A stretch of DNA of 64,000 nt from Citrobacter freundii ATCC 8090 = MTCC 1658 = NBRC 12681 (GTDB lineage: Bacteria > Pseudomonadota > Gammaproteobacteria > Enterobacterales > Enterobacteriaceae): the NCBI RefSeq assembly GCF_011064845.1, contig NZ_CP049015.1, positions 62,001 through 126,000 of the forward strand, read 5' to 3'. Both the position numbers and the translations under genes were made by a program. The notes under the pieces were generated by a model, which was not told where the DNA came from, ran no database searches, and saw only the letters and a list, made by a program, of their open reading frames with translations. This document shows positions 1 to 6,725 of this stretch, piece after piece (the stretch's first letter is position 1; every line of letters begins with the position of its first letter).

Positions 1-1
1 A

Positions 2-1231
2 GCAGGCCGTATTGTTGCTGGTGCGTACGACTATAACGTGGTGCAAAAGGGCAGCAACTGGTATCTAACCAGCTTTATTCCTGCTCCGCCGGATCCGGAA
101 GAACCGGACCCGGTCGATCCGGACCCGGTAGATCCCATCGACCCAGACCCCGTTGACCCGGATCCGGTTGACCCTATTGACCCAGGTCCTGTCGATCCAG
201 ACCCGGTCGATCCGATAATCCCTGAGCCGGAAATACCTGTCGCACCTCCGGTCACCGAGCAGCAATACCGCCCGGAAGCAGGCAGTTATCTGGCGAACAA
301 CTACGCCGCTAACACGCTGTTTATGACCCGACTGCACGATCGTCTGGGCGAAACGCAGTACATCGACATGCTGACGGGCGAGAAAAAAGTCACCAGTATG
401 TGGATGCGTAACGTCGGGGCGCATACCCGCTTTAAAGACGGTAGCGGGCAGTTGAAAACCCAAAGCAACAGCTATGTGTTGCAGCTGGGCGGTGATCTGG
501 CGCAGTGGAGTAGCGACGGCCTCGACCGTTGGCACATCGGCGCAATGGCTGGTTACGCCAACAGCCAGAACCGCACGCAGTCCAGCCTGACCGGCTACCA
601 TTCACGTGGTCAGGTTACCGGTTACAGCGTGGGGCTGTACGGCACCTGGTATGCCAATGACGCAGACAAAACCGGCACTTACGTAGACACCTGGATGCTG
701 TACAACTGGTTTGATAACAAGGTGATGGGCCAGGAGCAGGCGACAGAGAAATACAAATCCAGCGGGATAACCGCTTCGGTAGAAGCCGGTTACAGCTTCA
801 AACTGGGTGAAAACGAGCGCAACAGCTACTGGCTGCAACCGAAAGCGCAGGTGGTGTGGATGGACGTGCAGGCCGACAGCCACCGCGAAGCGAACGGTAC
901 CCGCGTGAAAGACAACACCGATGGCAACCTGATGACCCGTCTGGGTGTGAAAGCCTTTATCAACGGTCACAACGCCATCGACGACGGTAAATCACGCGAG
1001 TTCCAGCCGTTTGTCGAAGCCAACTGGATCCACAACACGCAGACGACCAGCGTGAAGATGGATGATGTGAGCAACGACATGCGCGGCACCAAAAACATCG
1101 GCGAACTGAAAGTCGGCGTAGAAGGGCAAATCACTCCGCGCCTCAATGTGTGGAGCAACGTGGCCCAACAGATCGGCGACAAAGGCTACAGCGATACCCG
1201 CGGTATGCTGGGCGTGAAATACAATTTCTGA
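2..1231 (+). CDS. Autotransporter adhesin, C-terminal part (5' end outside window)
   Basis: The open frame runs in from the left edge, so only the end of the protein is present. The first residues (GRIVAGAYDYNVVQKG) resemble the junction region after a beta-helical passenger in AIDA/pertactin-type autotransporters. A proline/aspartate-rich linker follows, built of repeated PDPVDP and PIDP units (about 110-240 nt), then roughly 300 residues of beta-barrel translocator ending in the typical aromatic terminus (GVKYNF). Family knowledge: the barrel inserts in the outer membrane and exports the N-terminal passenger, usually an adhesin. The passenger's specificity cannot be judged here. The methionine available at base 38 is not the true start because the frame stays open upstream. 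A strong terminator follows directly. Confidence 0.9.
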   Translation, partial: AGRIVAGAYDYNVVQKGSNWYLTSFIPAPPDPEEPDPVDPDPVDPIDPDPVDPDPVDPIDPGPVDPDPVDPIIPEPEIPVAPPVTEQQYRPEAGSYLANNYAANTLFMTRLHDRLGETQYIDMLTGEKKVTSMWMRNVGAHTRFKDGSGQLKTQSNSYVLQLGGDLAQWSSDGLDRWHIGAMAGYANSQNRTQSSLTGYHSRGQVTGYSVGLYGTWYANDADKTGTYVDTWMLYNWFDNKVMGQEQATEKYKSSGITASVEAGYSFKLGENERNSYWLQPKAQVVWMDVQADSHREANGTRVKDNTDGNLMTRLGVKAFINGHNAIDDGKSREFQPFVEANWIHNTQTTSVKMDDVSNDMRGTKNIGELKVGVEGQITPRLNVWSNVAQQIGDKGYSDTRGMLGVKYNF

Positions 1232-1250
1232 CGGGATTGTAAGTAACAGA

Positions 1251-1287
1251 AAAGCCGCTGATTAATGGGTCAGCGGCTTTATTTTTT
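1251..1287 (+). terminator. Rho-independent terminator of the autotransporter gene
   Basis: A perfect 10-bp stem (1251-1260 with 1271-1280, arms AAAGCCGCTG/CAGCGGCTTT) and a 10-nt loop are followed by a T-rich run, 20 bases after the stop codon. Confidence 0.9.
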
Positions 1288-1297
1288 GGGGAAGCGG

Positions 1298-1325
1298 TAG
1301 GTCGGATAAGCGTTAGCGCCATCCA
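1298..1325. repeat. REP-like element
   Basis: GTCGGATAAGCG...GCCATCC has the imperfect palindromic form of enterobacterial REP units, lying between convergent genes. Confidence 0.6.
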
Positions 1326-1346
1326 GTAAATAAGCTGCGTACAGCG

Positions 1347-1721
1347 CTAGCTATTACTATTTTTGTTACAAGTAAGTTCTTTGCCCAAAGCAATCATGGC
1401 CAATTCAGAAGGACTGTATTTTGTTCGTTCTTTAGGATGGGTCTGGAGGTAATTACCAACAATATCAGCTTCCTGTCCAATGGTTATGCTTTCATTACAG
1501 ATGATATTTTCTTTTGATAGTGTCCCCGCTACACCGGCAACAAAAGACATATACATCACTGCTGTCTGTTCATCCCGAACATTCAAATAATCAAAACCTT
1601 TCTCATACAACTGATAACCGTGATAAAGCGAGTTGCCGTCGATATTCAATGTCGATTTTGCCAGTACAGGCGTTGAAAAACAGAGCAATAACAAGACAGG
1701 AATGGCAATTTTACTGATCAT
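1347..1721 (-). CDS. Secreted Rap1a/Tai-family immunity-like protein
   Basis: 124 residues. The first 21 form a clear signal peptide ending in VLA-K, so the product should be periplasmic. The mature part keeps the pattern I associate with the Rap1a/Tai family: a G-Y..G motif after the signal, a helical stretch with FVAGVAGTL, a cysteine followed by an IxxGQ-type segment, a YLQTHP motif, and a late ALGKELTC with a second cysteine that could pair with the first (near residues 76 and 118). Known Rap1a/Tai proteins neutralise type VI secretion effectors in the periplasm; many homologues have no known partner. No effector gene is visible beside it. The start overlaps the end of a 47-residue secreted peptide gene, suggesting co-translation. 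Family placement is by motif only. Confidence 0.7.
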   Translation of the reverse strand: MISKIAIPVLLLLCFSTPVLAKSTLNIDGNSLYHGYQLYEKGFDYLNVRDEQTAVMYMSFVAGVAGTLSKENIICNESITIGQEADIVGNYLQTHPKERTKYSPSELAMIALGKELTCNKNSNS

Positions 1722-1854
1722 ACGAGCACCAGCCGCCCTTATGGTGTGAGCCAGTACCGCCGTGCGGGTGTTCTCCTTTCGGGCATGCGAAAACAGTAGA
1801 TGATGCGGTGATAGTGACGAGAGCGATAACCATTGCCATGAATACGTTTTTCAT
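1711..1854 (-). CDS. Small secreted Cys/His/Gly-rich peptide
   Basis: A 47-residue frame starting MKNVFMAMVIALVT. The first ~22 residues make a signal peptide ending around VFA-C. The mature part is only ~25 residues and very unusual: CPKGEHPHGGTG followed by SHHKGGWCSYDQ, with two cysteines, four histidines and many glycines. That composition suggests a disulphide-held or metal-binding peptide, which is inference. Its stop lies 11 bases inside the next gene (Rap1a-like, same strand), so the two are probably translated together. The predicted signal peptide, the overlap and a coding-like composition support a real gene, although no strong Shine-Dalgarno is seen upstream. I do not recognise a named family. 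Confidence 0.6.
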   Translation of the reverse strand: MKNVFMAMVIALVTITASSTVFACPKGEHPHGGTGSHHKGGWCSYDQ

Positions 1855-2126
1855 ATGTAACCCAGTAATCTAATTTATTAGAAACGAGGCTGTCCCTTCC
1901 TGATTAAAGAAAAAGGATGCCTGTGTATTTTTAGCGGGATTATAATATGGTGTTTATTGTGCTGTCATGTTTATCGTTTGGCATAGGCCATCAGGATAGT
2001 ATTTTTATTATGATTTTTAGTGTAGTGGTTGAATGATTTCTAATGCGTTTCTGATTCATGGATAATGAGTTGCTGCTTCAAATATCATAATTATTGATTA
2101 TTGCCCGTAAGTTTATAATGCTTTTT

Positions 2127-2303
2127 TCATTTATTAGGCTCGATTAATTCATCAAAGAAATTATCGCCGTTAACAATATTATCAGAATGAATATCACATT
2201 GTGCACATTGAATCTTGGCTTTCAGTAACTGAATTTTTATTTCTTCGACTTTTTCATCGTCGTCAATCGAAAAGATGGTGTCTGGTTTTTCGTGGTGATT
2301 CAT
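2127..2303 (-). CDS. Small acidic CxxC protein, hypothetical
   Basis: A 58-residue frame starting MNHHEKPDTIFSIDDDEK and ending ELIEPNK. It is strongly acidic and has one CAQC pair near residues 33-36 in the middle of an amphipathic stretch (VEEIKIQLLKAKIQC). No signal peptide or membrane segment is visible. It lies downstream of the SymE-like gene on the same strand, with a REP-like palindrome between them. The absence of a clear ribosome-binding site is a weakness; the coding-like composition is the main support. Function unknown. Confidence 0.45.
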   Translation of the reverse strand: MNHHEKPDTIFSIDDDEKVEEIKIQLLKAKIQCAQCDIHSDNIVNGDNFFDELIEPNK

Positions 2304-2347
2304 TTGTTTGGGTTCCCGTTACACTTTGGCTTCATTTTCCAGGAGAG

Positions 2348-2380
2348 TAGGCCGGATAAGCGCAAGCGCCATCCGGCACC
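2348..2380. repeat. REP-like element
   Basis: GCCGGATAAGCG...GCCATCCGGC forms the usual REP stem with an internal imperfect loop. It sits just after the SymE-like gene. Confidence 0.75.
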
Positions 2381-2420
2381 AAGTGAACCTGAAAGTAACG
2401 CTTACAGGTTCAGCCGTACT

Positions 2421-2711
2421 TCACTGGAGAGTCGCCAGCGTGCTCTCAATTCTGTTCAGCTTCAGATTTGCCTCTTGCAGCTCATCCTGCAATCGTTGTT
2501 CCTGCTCGCCGTAGACCATCAGGACGATACAGCCGTTCATCACTTTTACGGTAATCTGTTGCCCGGTATCAAACCCTGCCGCACGGAGCCATTTGCCGGA
2601 AAGAATAATTTTGGGTGTAGATTTGTCGAAAACATTCGGGCGATATCCCACTATTACCGAACGCTCGGTTCCGGATTGGTCGCTGTCTGGGGTAGAATGC
2701 GAATCAGCCAT
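2421..2711 (-). CDS. symE: SymE-family type I toxin-like protein
   Basis: 96 residues. The core matches the SymE family: VGYRPN, then STPKIILSGKWLRAAGFDTGQ, then VKVMNGCIVLM, a SpoVT/AbrB-like fold, with a short charged C-terminal helix. In E. coli SymE is an SOS-induced protein whose translation is blocked by the antisense RNA SymR; it acts as a toxin, earlier described as an RNA endonuclease and more recently as nucleoid-condensing. I chose the start at 2711 because AAGGAG lies just upstream and the family begins there, although the frame extends further up. An antisense RNA would be expected on the plus strand across the 5' end, but its promoter cannot be fixed by eye. No clear LexA box was seen. 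The specific symbol denotes family membership only. Confidence 0.75.
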   Translation of the reverse strand: MADSHSTPDSDQSGTERSVIVGYRPNVFDKSTPKIILSGKWLRAAGFDTGQQITVKVMNGCIVLMVYGEQEQRLQDELQEANLKLNRIESTLATLQ

Positions 2712-2795
2712 AATCAACTCCTTGATAGTTGGTGAGGTTAGACGCCCTTTGGTGTGACAGCACTGTTGGGCGTTGCTTGATTTTAGATTCCGTGT

Positions 2796-2839
2796 GGTAG
2801 GTACCACATGTGTATAAACTAACCTATGTGGTACCTACC
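2796..2839. promoter_or_regulatory. Inverted repeat between SymE-like and YlcI-like genes (candidate operator)
   Basis: Two perfect 14-bp arms, GGTAGGTACCACAT at 2796-2809 and ATGTGGTACCTACC at 2826-2839, flank 16 bases containing TATAAA (2813-2818). Each arm contains GGTACC. The right arm ends directly before the ATG at 2840. This looks like the binding site of a dimeric repressor, perhaps the small protein encoded next to it, or a hairpin hiding the start codon. Neither is proven. Confidence 0.55.
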
Positions 2840-3010
2840 ATGCAAGAGAAAAAGAAACCAAATTTTGACCGCACTAAAAGCACCATGAAGAATATCCGGT
2901 TCGAAGATGAGCTTTTGGAACAGATTGAGAGGGCAGCGGGTAAAGGGAATTTTAGTAAGTGGGTTAAGGAGGCGTGCTTGGCACGCCTTAAATTATTTGA
3001 AAAAAAATAG
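2840..3010 (+). CDS. YlcI/YnfO-like small protein (ribbon-helix-helix-like)
   Basis: 56 residues from the ATG at 2840. A basic N-terminus (MQEKKKPNFDRTK) is followed by MKNIRFEDELLEQIERAAGK and then FSKWVKEACLARL. That strand-helix-helix pattern is seen in small ribbon-helix-helix-type proteins and in the YlcI/YnfO (DUF3950) group. Such proteins often act as small DNA-binding regulators. The start is uncertain: an upstream ATG at 2810 lies inside the inverted repeat, and a downstream one at 2885 begins the conserved core. No good Shine-Dalgarno precedes the ATG at 2840. The gene diverges from the SymE-like gene, so the shared palindrome may regulate both. Confidence 0.6.
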   Translation: MQEKKKPNFDRTKSTMKNIRFEDELLEQIERAAGKGNFSKWVKEACLARLKLFEKK

Positions 3011-3015
3011 TTTTA

Positions 3016-3702
3016 TTATTCGTAACTAACTGGAATACTGTTGATGATAGTATCAAGAGTAACGTGGACTATGCTACTTGAATAGAATTCCTTTTTTGTA
3101 ACTTTATTATTTAAAAAATTGTATTTAATTGTGAAATATAAAAGTAAATTTAATATATAATCATTTTTTTCTTTTTTGTTTTTTGCGTCTATTAATAAAA
3201 AAGAGTCTTCAACAGAAAATCCATTATTAATTAATGCTATTGATAGCTGTGATTTCGAGAAGTATGGTGTCTTATTTTCAGCGCTTAAAGCAATGAGTAT
3301 TGTTCTTACACACCATGATATTCTTTTATTGGCTACTGGCCAGTTAATTATTCTATCTTTATTTTCAAATATCTTTAGCGCTAAGCCGAATGCAATCGAT
3401 GCCTCATCTAGATAACTTTTTTTAAATCTAAAAGCTGATTTTAATTGTGTGAAAAATAACTCATTAAATAAACACTTTCCCTCTTTTATTATGTGTAAAA
3501 AGAATAGATCACCATTACATGACATATCTAATGCTTTTTCGGGGGAATAAAATGAAAAATTTACAGTATCAATATTTCGTACAGTAAATTTCTTTGATTC
3601 GTTAATACCTAATAAATCTATGTCGGATTCAATAGTCTGATCTCCTCTAGCATGACTGCCGAAGAGAATTAGGCATTTTAGATTTTTATCTTCAAATATC
3701 AT
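3016..3702 (-). CDS. MNT-type nucleotidyltransferase, second gene of a selC-adjacent pair
   Basis: 228 residues. Residues 15-30 carry the Pol-beta-superfamily signature GSHARG followed by SDIDL (Asp27 and Asp29 as metal ligands), as in MNT antitoxins and aminoglycoside nucleotidyltransferases. The rest, about residues 85-228, is predicted helical and Lys/Asn-rich and could be a HEPN-like or substrate-binding helical domain, but no RX4-6H motif stands out. The start codon overlaps the stop of the upstream pentapeptide-repeat gene by four bases (ATGA), indicating translational coupling. The gene is very AT-rich compared with the core genome, a sign of transfer. Family knowledge: such enzymes add nucleotides to proteins, tRNA or small molecules, and occur in toxin-antitoxin and phage-defence units. 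The target here is unknown. Confidence 0.75.
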   Translation of the reverse strand: MIFEDKNLKCLILFGSHARGDQTIESDIDLLGINESKKFTVRNIDTVNFSFYSPEKALDMSCNGDLFFLHIIKEGKCLFNELFFTQLKSAFRFKKSYLDEASIAFGLALKIFENKDRIINWPVANKRISWCVRTILIALSAENKTPYFSKSQLSIALINNGFSVEDSFLLIDAKNKKEKNDYILNLLLYFTIKYNFLNNKVTKKEFYSSSIVHVTLDTIINSIPVSYE

Positions 3703-4877
3703 AATCGAGCTACGCTAATTTTATTGATTAATGTGGGTAAGCTAACACCATACCAAAACAAACCAAGAATCATATTTAATAATAATATAAGTTGTTGATT
3801 TGGTGGATCAGTAGCAATAGAATATTTTGTATACCCTGCAAGAAATGTAATATCTAAACTTTGAATCATACTTTTGAGAAGGTTTTGAGTCCATGAGATA
3901 TCTGATGTTGGTACAATTGGTAGTTGGAAATAGTAAACAGCTGTAAAAATTGTGAAAATTATCCCACCGAAAAAAACACATCTAAGGAAGTTACTTCCCC
4001 ACCCATTAATTAATCCAAAGCAGTTCAACATTACCTTCTCGATCGGAAATAAGAATGAGCGTGCTTTTTTATATAAATAGAAAGAAAAATTTTTGATTTT
4101 CTTTTCTTTCTTAGCTGCATCGAAATAATGACTGGCAGCTAATTTTATCTTTGATTCTCTTTCTTTTAATCTTAGTTTAAACAATGTCTTTGTTGCATTG
4201 TAATAAATATCATCATCTCCAATAATAGAGACTGAATTAAGTATATTTCGTGCAAGTTTTACTTGAGACAGATACATTCTATATACCTGGTCTTCTTTAT
4301 GCAAACTGTGCTCTTTACAATATTCTGATGTTGCATATTTGAAAGAGTTAAGAAGTAAGTTTCCAGATGATATTATACAGTTTTCAAAATTAGTTTTTCC
4401 GCCTGAAATAGATATTTTTTTAAATTTACATGAATCATTAAAAGCACAGCTGTAAAATTTTGCTAGCGAGAATGAACTTTCATTAAATATACAATTATCA
4501 AAATTGACATAATGTAACTCGGAATGGCCAAAATATATTTTTTTAAATTCACAATTCTTAAATGTTATTTTTTGACCGTTGTTGTTTCCTCTGAAATCAC
4601 AATTTTCAAAAGTTGCATCTTCAATTAGTATTCTTTTTGTATTGGGCTTTTCTGCTGTTTCTTGAGGTTGTGTACCTAAATCGATAACATAATTTTTTAA
4701 ATGATCACCATTATTTCTTATGCTATTTACATCTTTAATGTTGACTAATTTGAATCTTTCTAGATTAACTTTCACATCATACACAGATTCCCAATAGCAG
4801 GTATGTCGATGATCGTCTACAAATGATAGCGGTTGCGCTTCATTATTATTAGTTTGTGTTAGTCGTGATGTAGTCAT
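3699..4877 (-). CDS. Pentapeptide-repeat protein with C-terminal two-helix pore-like domain
   Basis: 392 residues. About residues 85-175 show pentapeptide-like repeats of the A/N-x-F type (ATFENCDF, ITFKNCEF, VNFDNCIF, SFSLAKF), which fold as a right-handed quadrilateral helix. A basic helical linker (~200-290) follows. The end holds two hydrophobic segments, about 298-317 and 363-384, separated by a short stretch with SLDITFLAGYTKYS. The layout recalls a 2-TM potassium-channel pore, but the canonical TVGYG filter is absent. The product should therefore be an inner-membrane protein with a cytosolic repeat sensor. The start lies about 70 bases past the 3' end of selC, on the same strand; a TATAAT-like box is at 4936-4941. 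It is coupled by ATGA to the nucleotidyltransferase gene. AT-rich, probably acquired. Function unknown. Confidence 0.75.
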   Translation of the reverse strand: MTTSRLTQTNNNEAQPLSFVDDHRHTCYWESVYDVKVNLERFKLVNIKDVNSIRNNGDHLKNYVIDLGTQPQETAEKPNTKRILIEDATFENCDFRGNNNGQKITFKNCEFKKIYFGHSELHYVNFDNCIFNESSFSLAKFYSCAFNDSCKFKKISISGGKTNFENCIISSGNLLLNSFKYATSEYCKEHSLHKEDQVYRMYLSQVKLARNILNSVSIIGDDDIYYNATKTLFKLRLKERESKIKLAASHYFDAAKKEKKIKNFSFYLYKKARSFLFPIEKVMLNCFGLINGWGSNFLRCVFFGGIIFTIFTAVYYFQLPIVPTSDISWTQNLLKSMIQSLDITFLAGYTKYSIATDPPNQQLILLLNMILGLFWYGVSLPTLINKISVARL

Positions 4878-4947
4878 TTTTCAATACTGTATAGGTAAAA
4901 GGATTAGAAAAAATATGAAATAGTTAACATCAGAAATTATAGTATTT

Positions 4948-5042
4948 TGGCGGAAGATCACAGGAGTCGAACCTGCCCGGGAACGCTGGCGTCCCCAACT
5001 GGATTTGAAGTCCAGCCACCTCACCGGAGATGACGATCTTCC
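4948..5042 (-). tRNA. selC: tRNA-Sec (UCA anticodon)
   Basis: 95 nt, beginning GGAAGATC and ending GATCTTCCGCCA on the minus strand, with the long acceptor arm, extended variable arm and anticodon TCA (plus-strand tga at 5006-5008) typical of selenocysteine tRNA. The encoded CCA is at 4948-4950. selC is a well-known integration site for genomic islands, and the accessory genes on its 3' side fit that role. No integrase gene or second att copy is visible. Confidence 0.97.
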
Positions 5043-5332
5043 GCGCCTCGATTGCTACATGGAGGCGGGGCGCATTATAGCTACTTCCTGGGGTTTCCAC
5101 ACCCCCTCACTCACTTTTTTAACTTCCCTTTTGTCTTGCCATGATCGGTTTCATATAAATCCTCAATAAATCCGGTAGTTACATTTCATCACATTTTTCG
5201 ACGCAACTCTGATCACAGAAAACAAGAATCGTAATTTGATAACGAGATATCGGAATACCCGCGCTCACAGGGATGGTTTACAAGAACTGTAACCGGTATC
5301 AGTGCGTGTGAAAGTGCTAACAAGGATGCGTA
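5043..5332 (+). promoter_or_regulatory. selC-yicJ intergenic region (promoters of selC and yicJI)
   Basis: 290 bases between divergent genes. It must hold the selC promoter (leftward) and the yicJI promoter (rightward). A CTGATCACAG segment near 5209-5218 resembles one half of a CRP site, as expected for a sugar operon, but a full site is not evident. An AAGGA ribosome-binding site precedes yicJ. No gene was found. Confidence 0.45.
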
Positions 5333-6715
5333 ATGAAAAGTGAGATTTTGTCCGTTAAAGAGAAGATTGGCTACGGAATGGGCGATGCGGCGAGCCACAT
5401 TATCTTCGATAACGTCATGTTATATATGATGTTCTTCTATACCGATATTTTTGGTATTCCGGCCGGATTTGTCGGCACCATGTTCCTGCTGGCCCGTGCG
5501 CTGGATGCTATCTCAGACCCTTGCATGGGACTGCTCGCCGACCGTACCCGGTCGCGCTGGGGGAAATTCCGCCCGTGGGTGCTGTTTGGCGCACTGCCGT
5601 TTGGCCTGGTTTGCGTGCTGGCCTACAGTACGCCAGATCTCAGTCTGAACGGCAAAATGATCTATGCCGCAATCACCTACACGCTGCTGACCCTGCTCTA
5701 CACCGTGGTGAATATTCCCTATTGCGCGCTGGGCGGCGTCATCACCAATGACCCCACGCAGCGTATCTCCCTGCAGTCCTGGCGCTTCGTGCTGGCGACG
5801 GCGGGCGGCATGCTCTCCACCGTGCTGATGATGCCGCTGGTAAATCTGATTGGCGGCGAGGATAAAGCGTTCGGCTTTCAGGGCGGGATTGCCGTGCTCT
5901 CGGTTGTGGCGTTCCTGATGCTGGCATTTTGCTTTTTCACCACCAAAGAACGCGTGGAAGCGCCGCCGAGCAGCAACTCAATGCGTGAAGACCTGCGCGA
6001 CATCTGGCAGAACGATCAATGGCGCATCGTCGGCCTGCTGACCATTCTCAACATCCTTGCTGTCTGCGTACGCGGCGGGGCGATGATGTATTACGTCACC
6101 TGGATTCTGGGCTCGCCAGAAGTGTTTGTCGCCTTCCTTACCACCTATTGCGTCGGCAACCTGATCGGCTCTGCGCTGGCGAAGCCGCTGACCGACTGGA
6201 AATGCAAAGTCAGCGTCTTCTGGTGGACCAACGCCGCGCTGGCGGTCGTCAGTCTGGCGATGTTCTTCGTACCGATGCACGCCAACATCACTATGTTCGT
6301 CTTCATCTTCGTGATTGGCGTACTGCATCAGCTCGTGACGCCAATTCAGTGGGTAATGATGTCCGACACCGTGGATTACGGCGAGTGGTGCAACGGAAAA
6401 CGTCTGACGGGGATCAGCTTTGCCGGCACGTTGTTCGTGCTCAAGCTGGGCCTGGCGCTCGGTGGGGCGCTGATTGGCTGGATGCTGGCAGGTGGGGGCT
6501 ACGACGCCGCAGCGAAAACCCAGAACGGCGCCACCATTAGCATCATCATCGCGCTGTTCACCATAGTCCCGGCTATTTGCTACCTGCTGAGTGCCGTGAT
6601 CGCCAAACGCTTCTACACCCTAAAAACCCCGTATCTGACTGAAATCATGAGCCAACTGGCGCAGGGCGCGCGCCGCAATCAGCAGGATTTCACGACGAAA
6701 GAATTACAGAACTAA
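5333..6715 (+). CDS. yicJ: YicJ, GPH-family glycoside:cation symporter
   Basis: 460 residues with about 12 hydrophobic segments and the GPH (melibiose/xyloside) family features near the N-terminus: [16 protein letters not shown] and, after the second helix, [16 protein letters not shown]. The product is an inner-membrane sugar:cation symporter. Its pairing with the alpha-xylosidase gene eight or so bases downstream points to alpha-xylosides (isoprimeverose-like) as substrates, as in E. coli. The start at 5333 has a good AAGGA upstream. The same yicJI pair lies beside the frz operon in extraintestinal pathogenic E. coli, as here. Confidence 0.95.
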   Translation: MKSEILSVKEKIGYGMGDAASHIIFDNVMLYMMFFYTDIFGIPAGFVGTMFLLARALDAISDPCMGLLADRTRSRWGKFRPWVLFGALPFGLVCVLAYSTPDLSLNGKMIYAAITYTLLTLLYTVVNIPYCALGGVITNDPTQRISLQSWRFVLATAGGMLSTVLMMPLVNLIGGEDKAFGFQGGIAVLSVVAFLMLAFCFFTTKERVEAPPSSNSMREDLRDIWQNDQWRIVGLLTILNILAVCVRGGAMMYYVTWILGSPEVFVAFLTTYCVGNLIGSALAKPLTDWKCKVSVFWWTNAALAVVSLAMFFVPMHANITMFVFIFVIGVLHQLVTPIQWVMMSDTVDYGEWCNGKRLTGISFAGTLFVLKLGLALGGALIGWMLAGGGYDAAAKTQNGATISIIIALFTIVPAICYLLSAVIAKRFYTLKTPYLTEIMSQLAQGARRNQQDFTTKELQN

Positions 6716-6725
6716 GGAACCGATG

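Noticed and set aside
31..255. Minus-strand frame rich in GSTGSG repeats
   Set aside because: It is the antisense of the Asp-Pro repeat linker of the autotransporter; repetitive sequence opens frames on both strands.
1947..2036. 29-residue hydrophobic plus-strand frame (MVFIVLSCLSFG..)
   Set aside because: Too short, no ribosome-binding site, overlaps a TATAAT-like sequence in an AT-rich gap; hydrophobicity is expected by chance there.
2700..2800. SymR-type antisense RNA gene
   Set aside because: Expected from the family but no -10/-35 pair on the plus strand could be supported by eye, so it is not listed as a feature.
4948..5042. Possible att site duplication of the selC 3' end within the window
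   Set aside because: No second copy of GATCTTCCGCCA-type sequence was noticed to the left, and no integrase gene is present.
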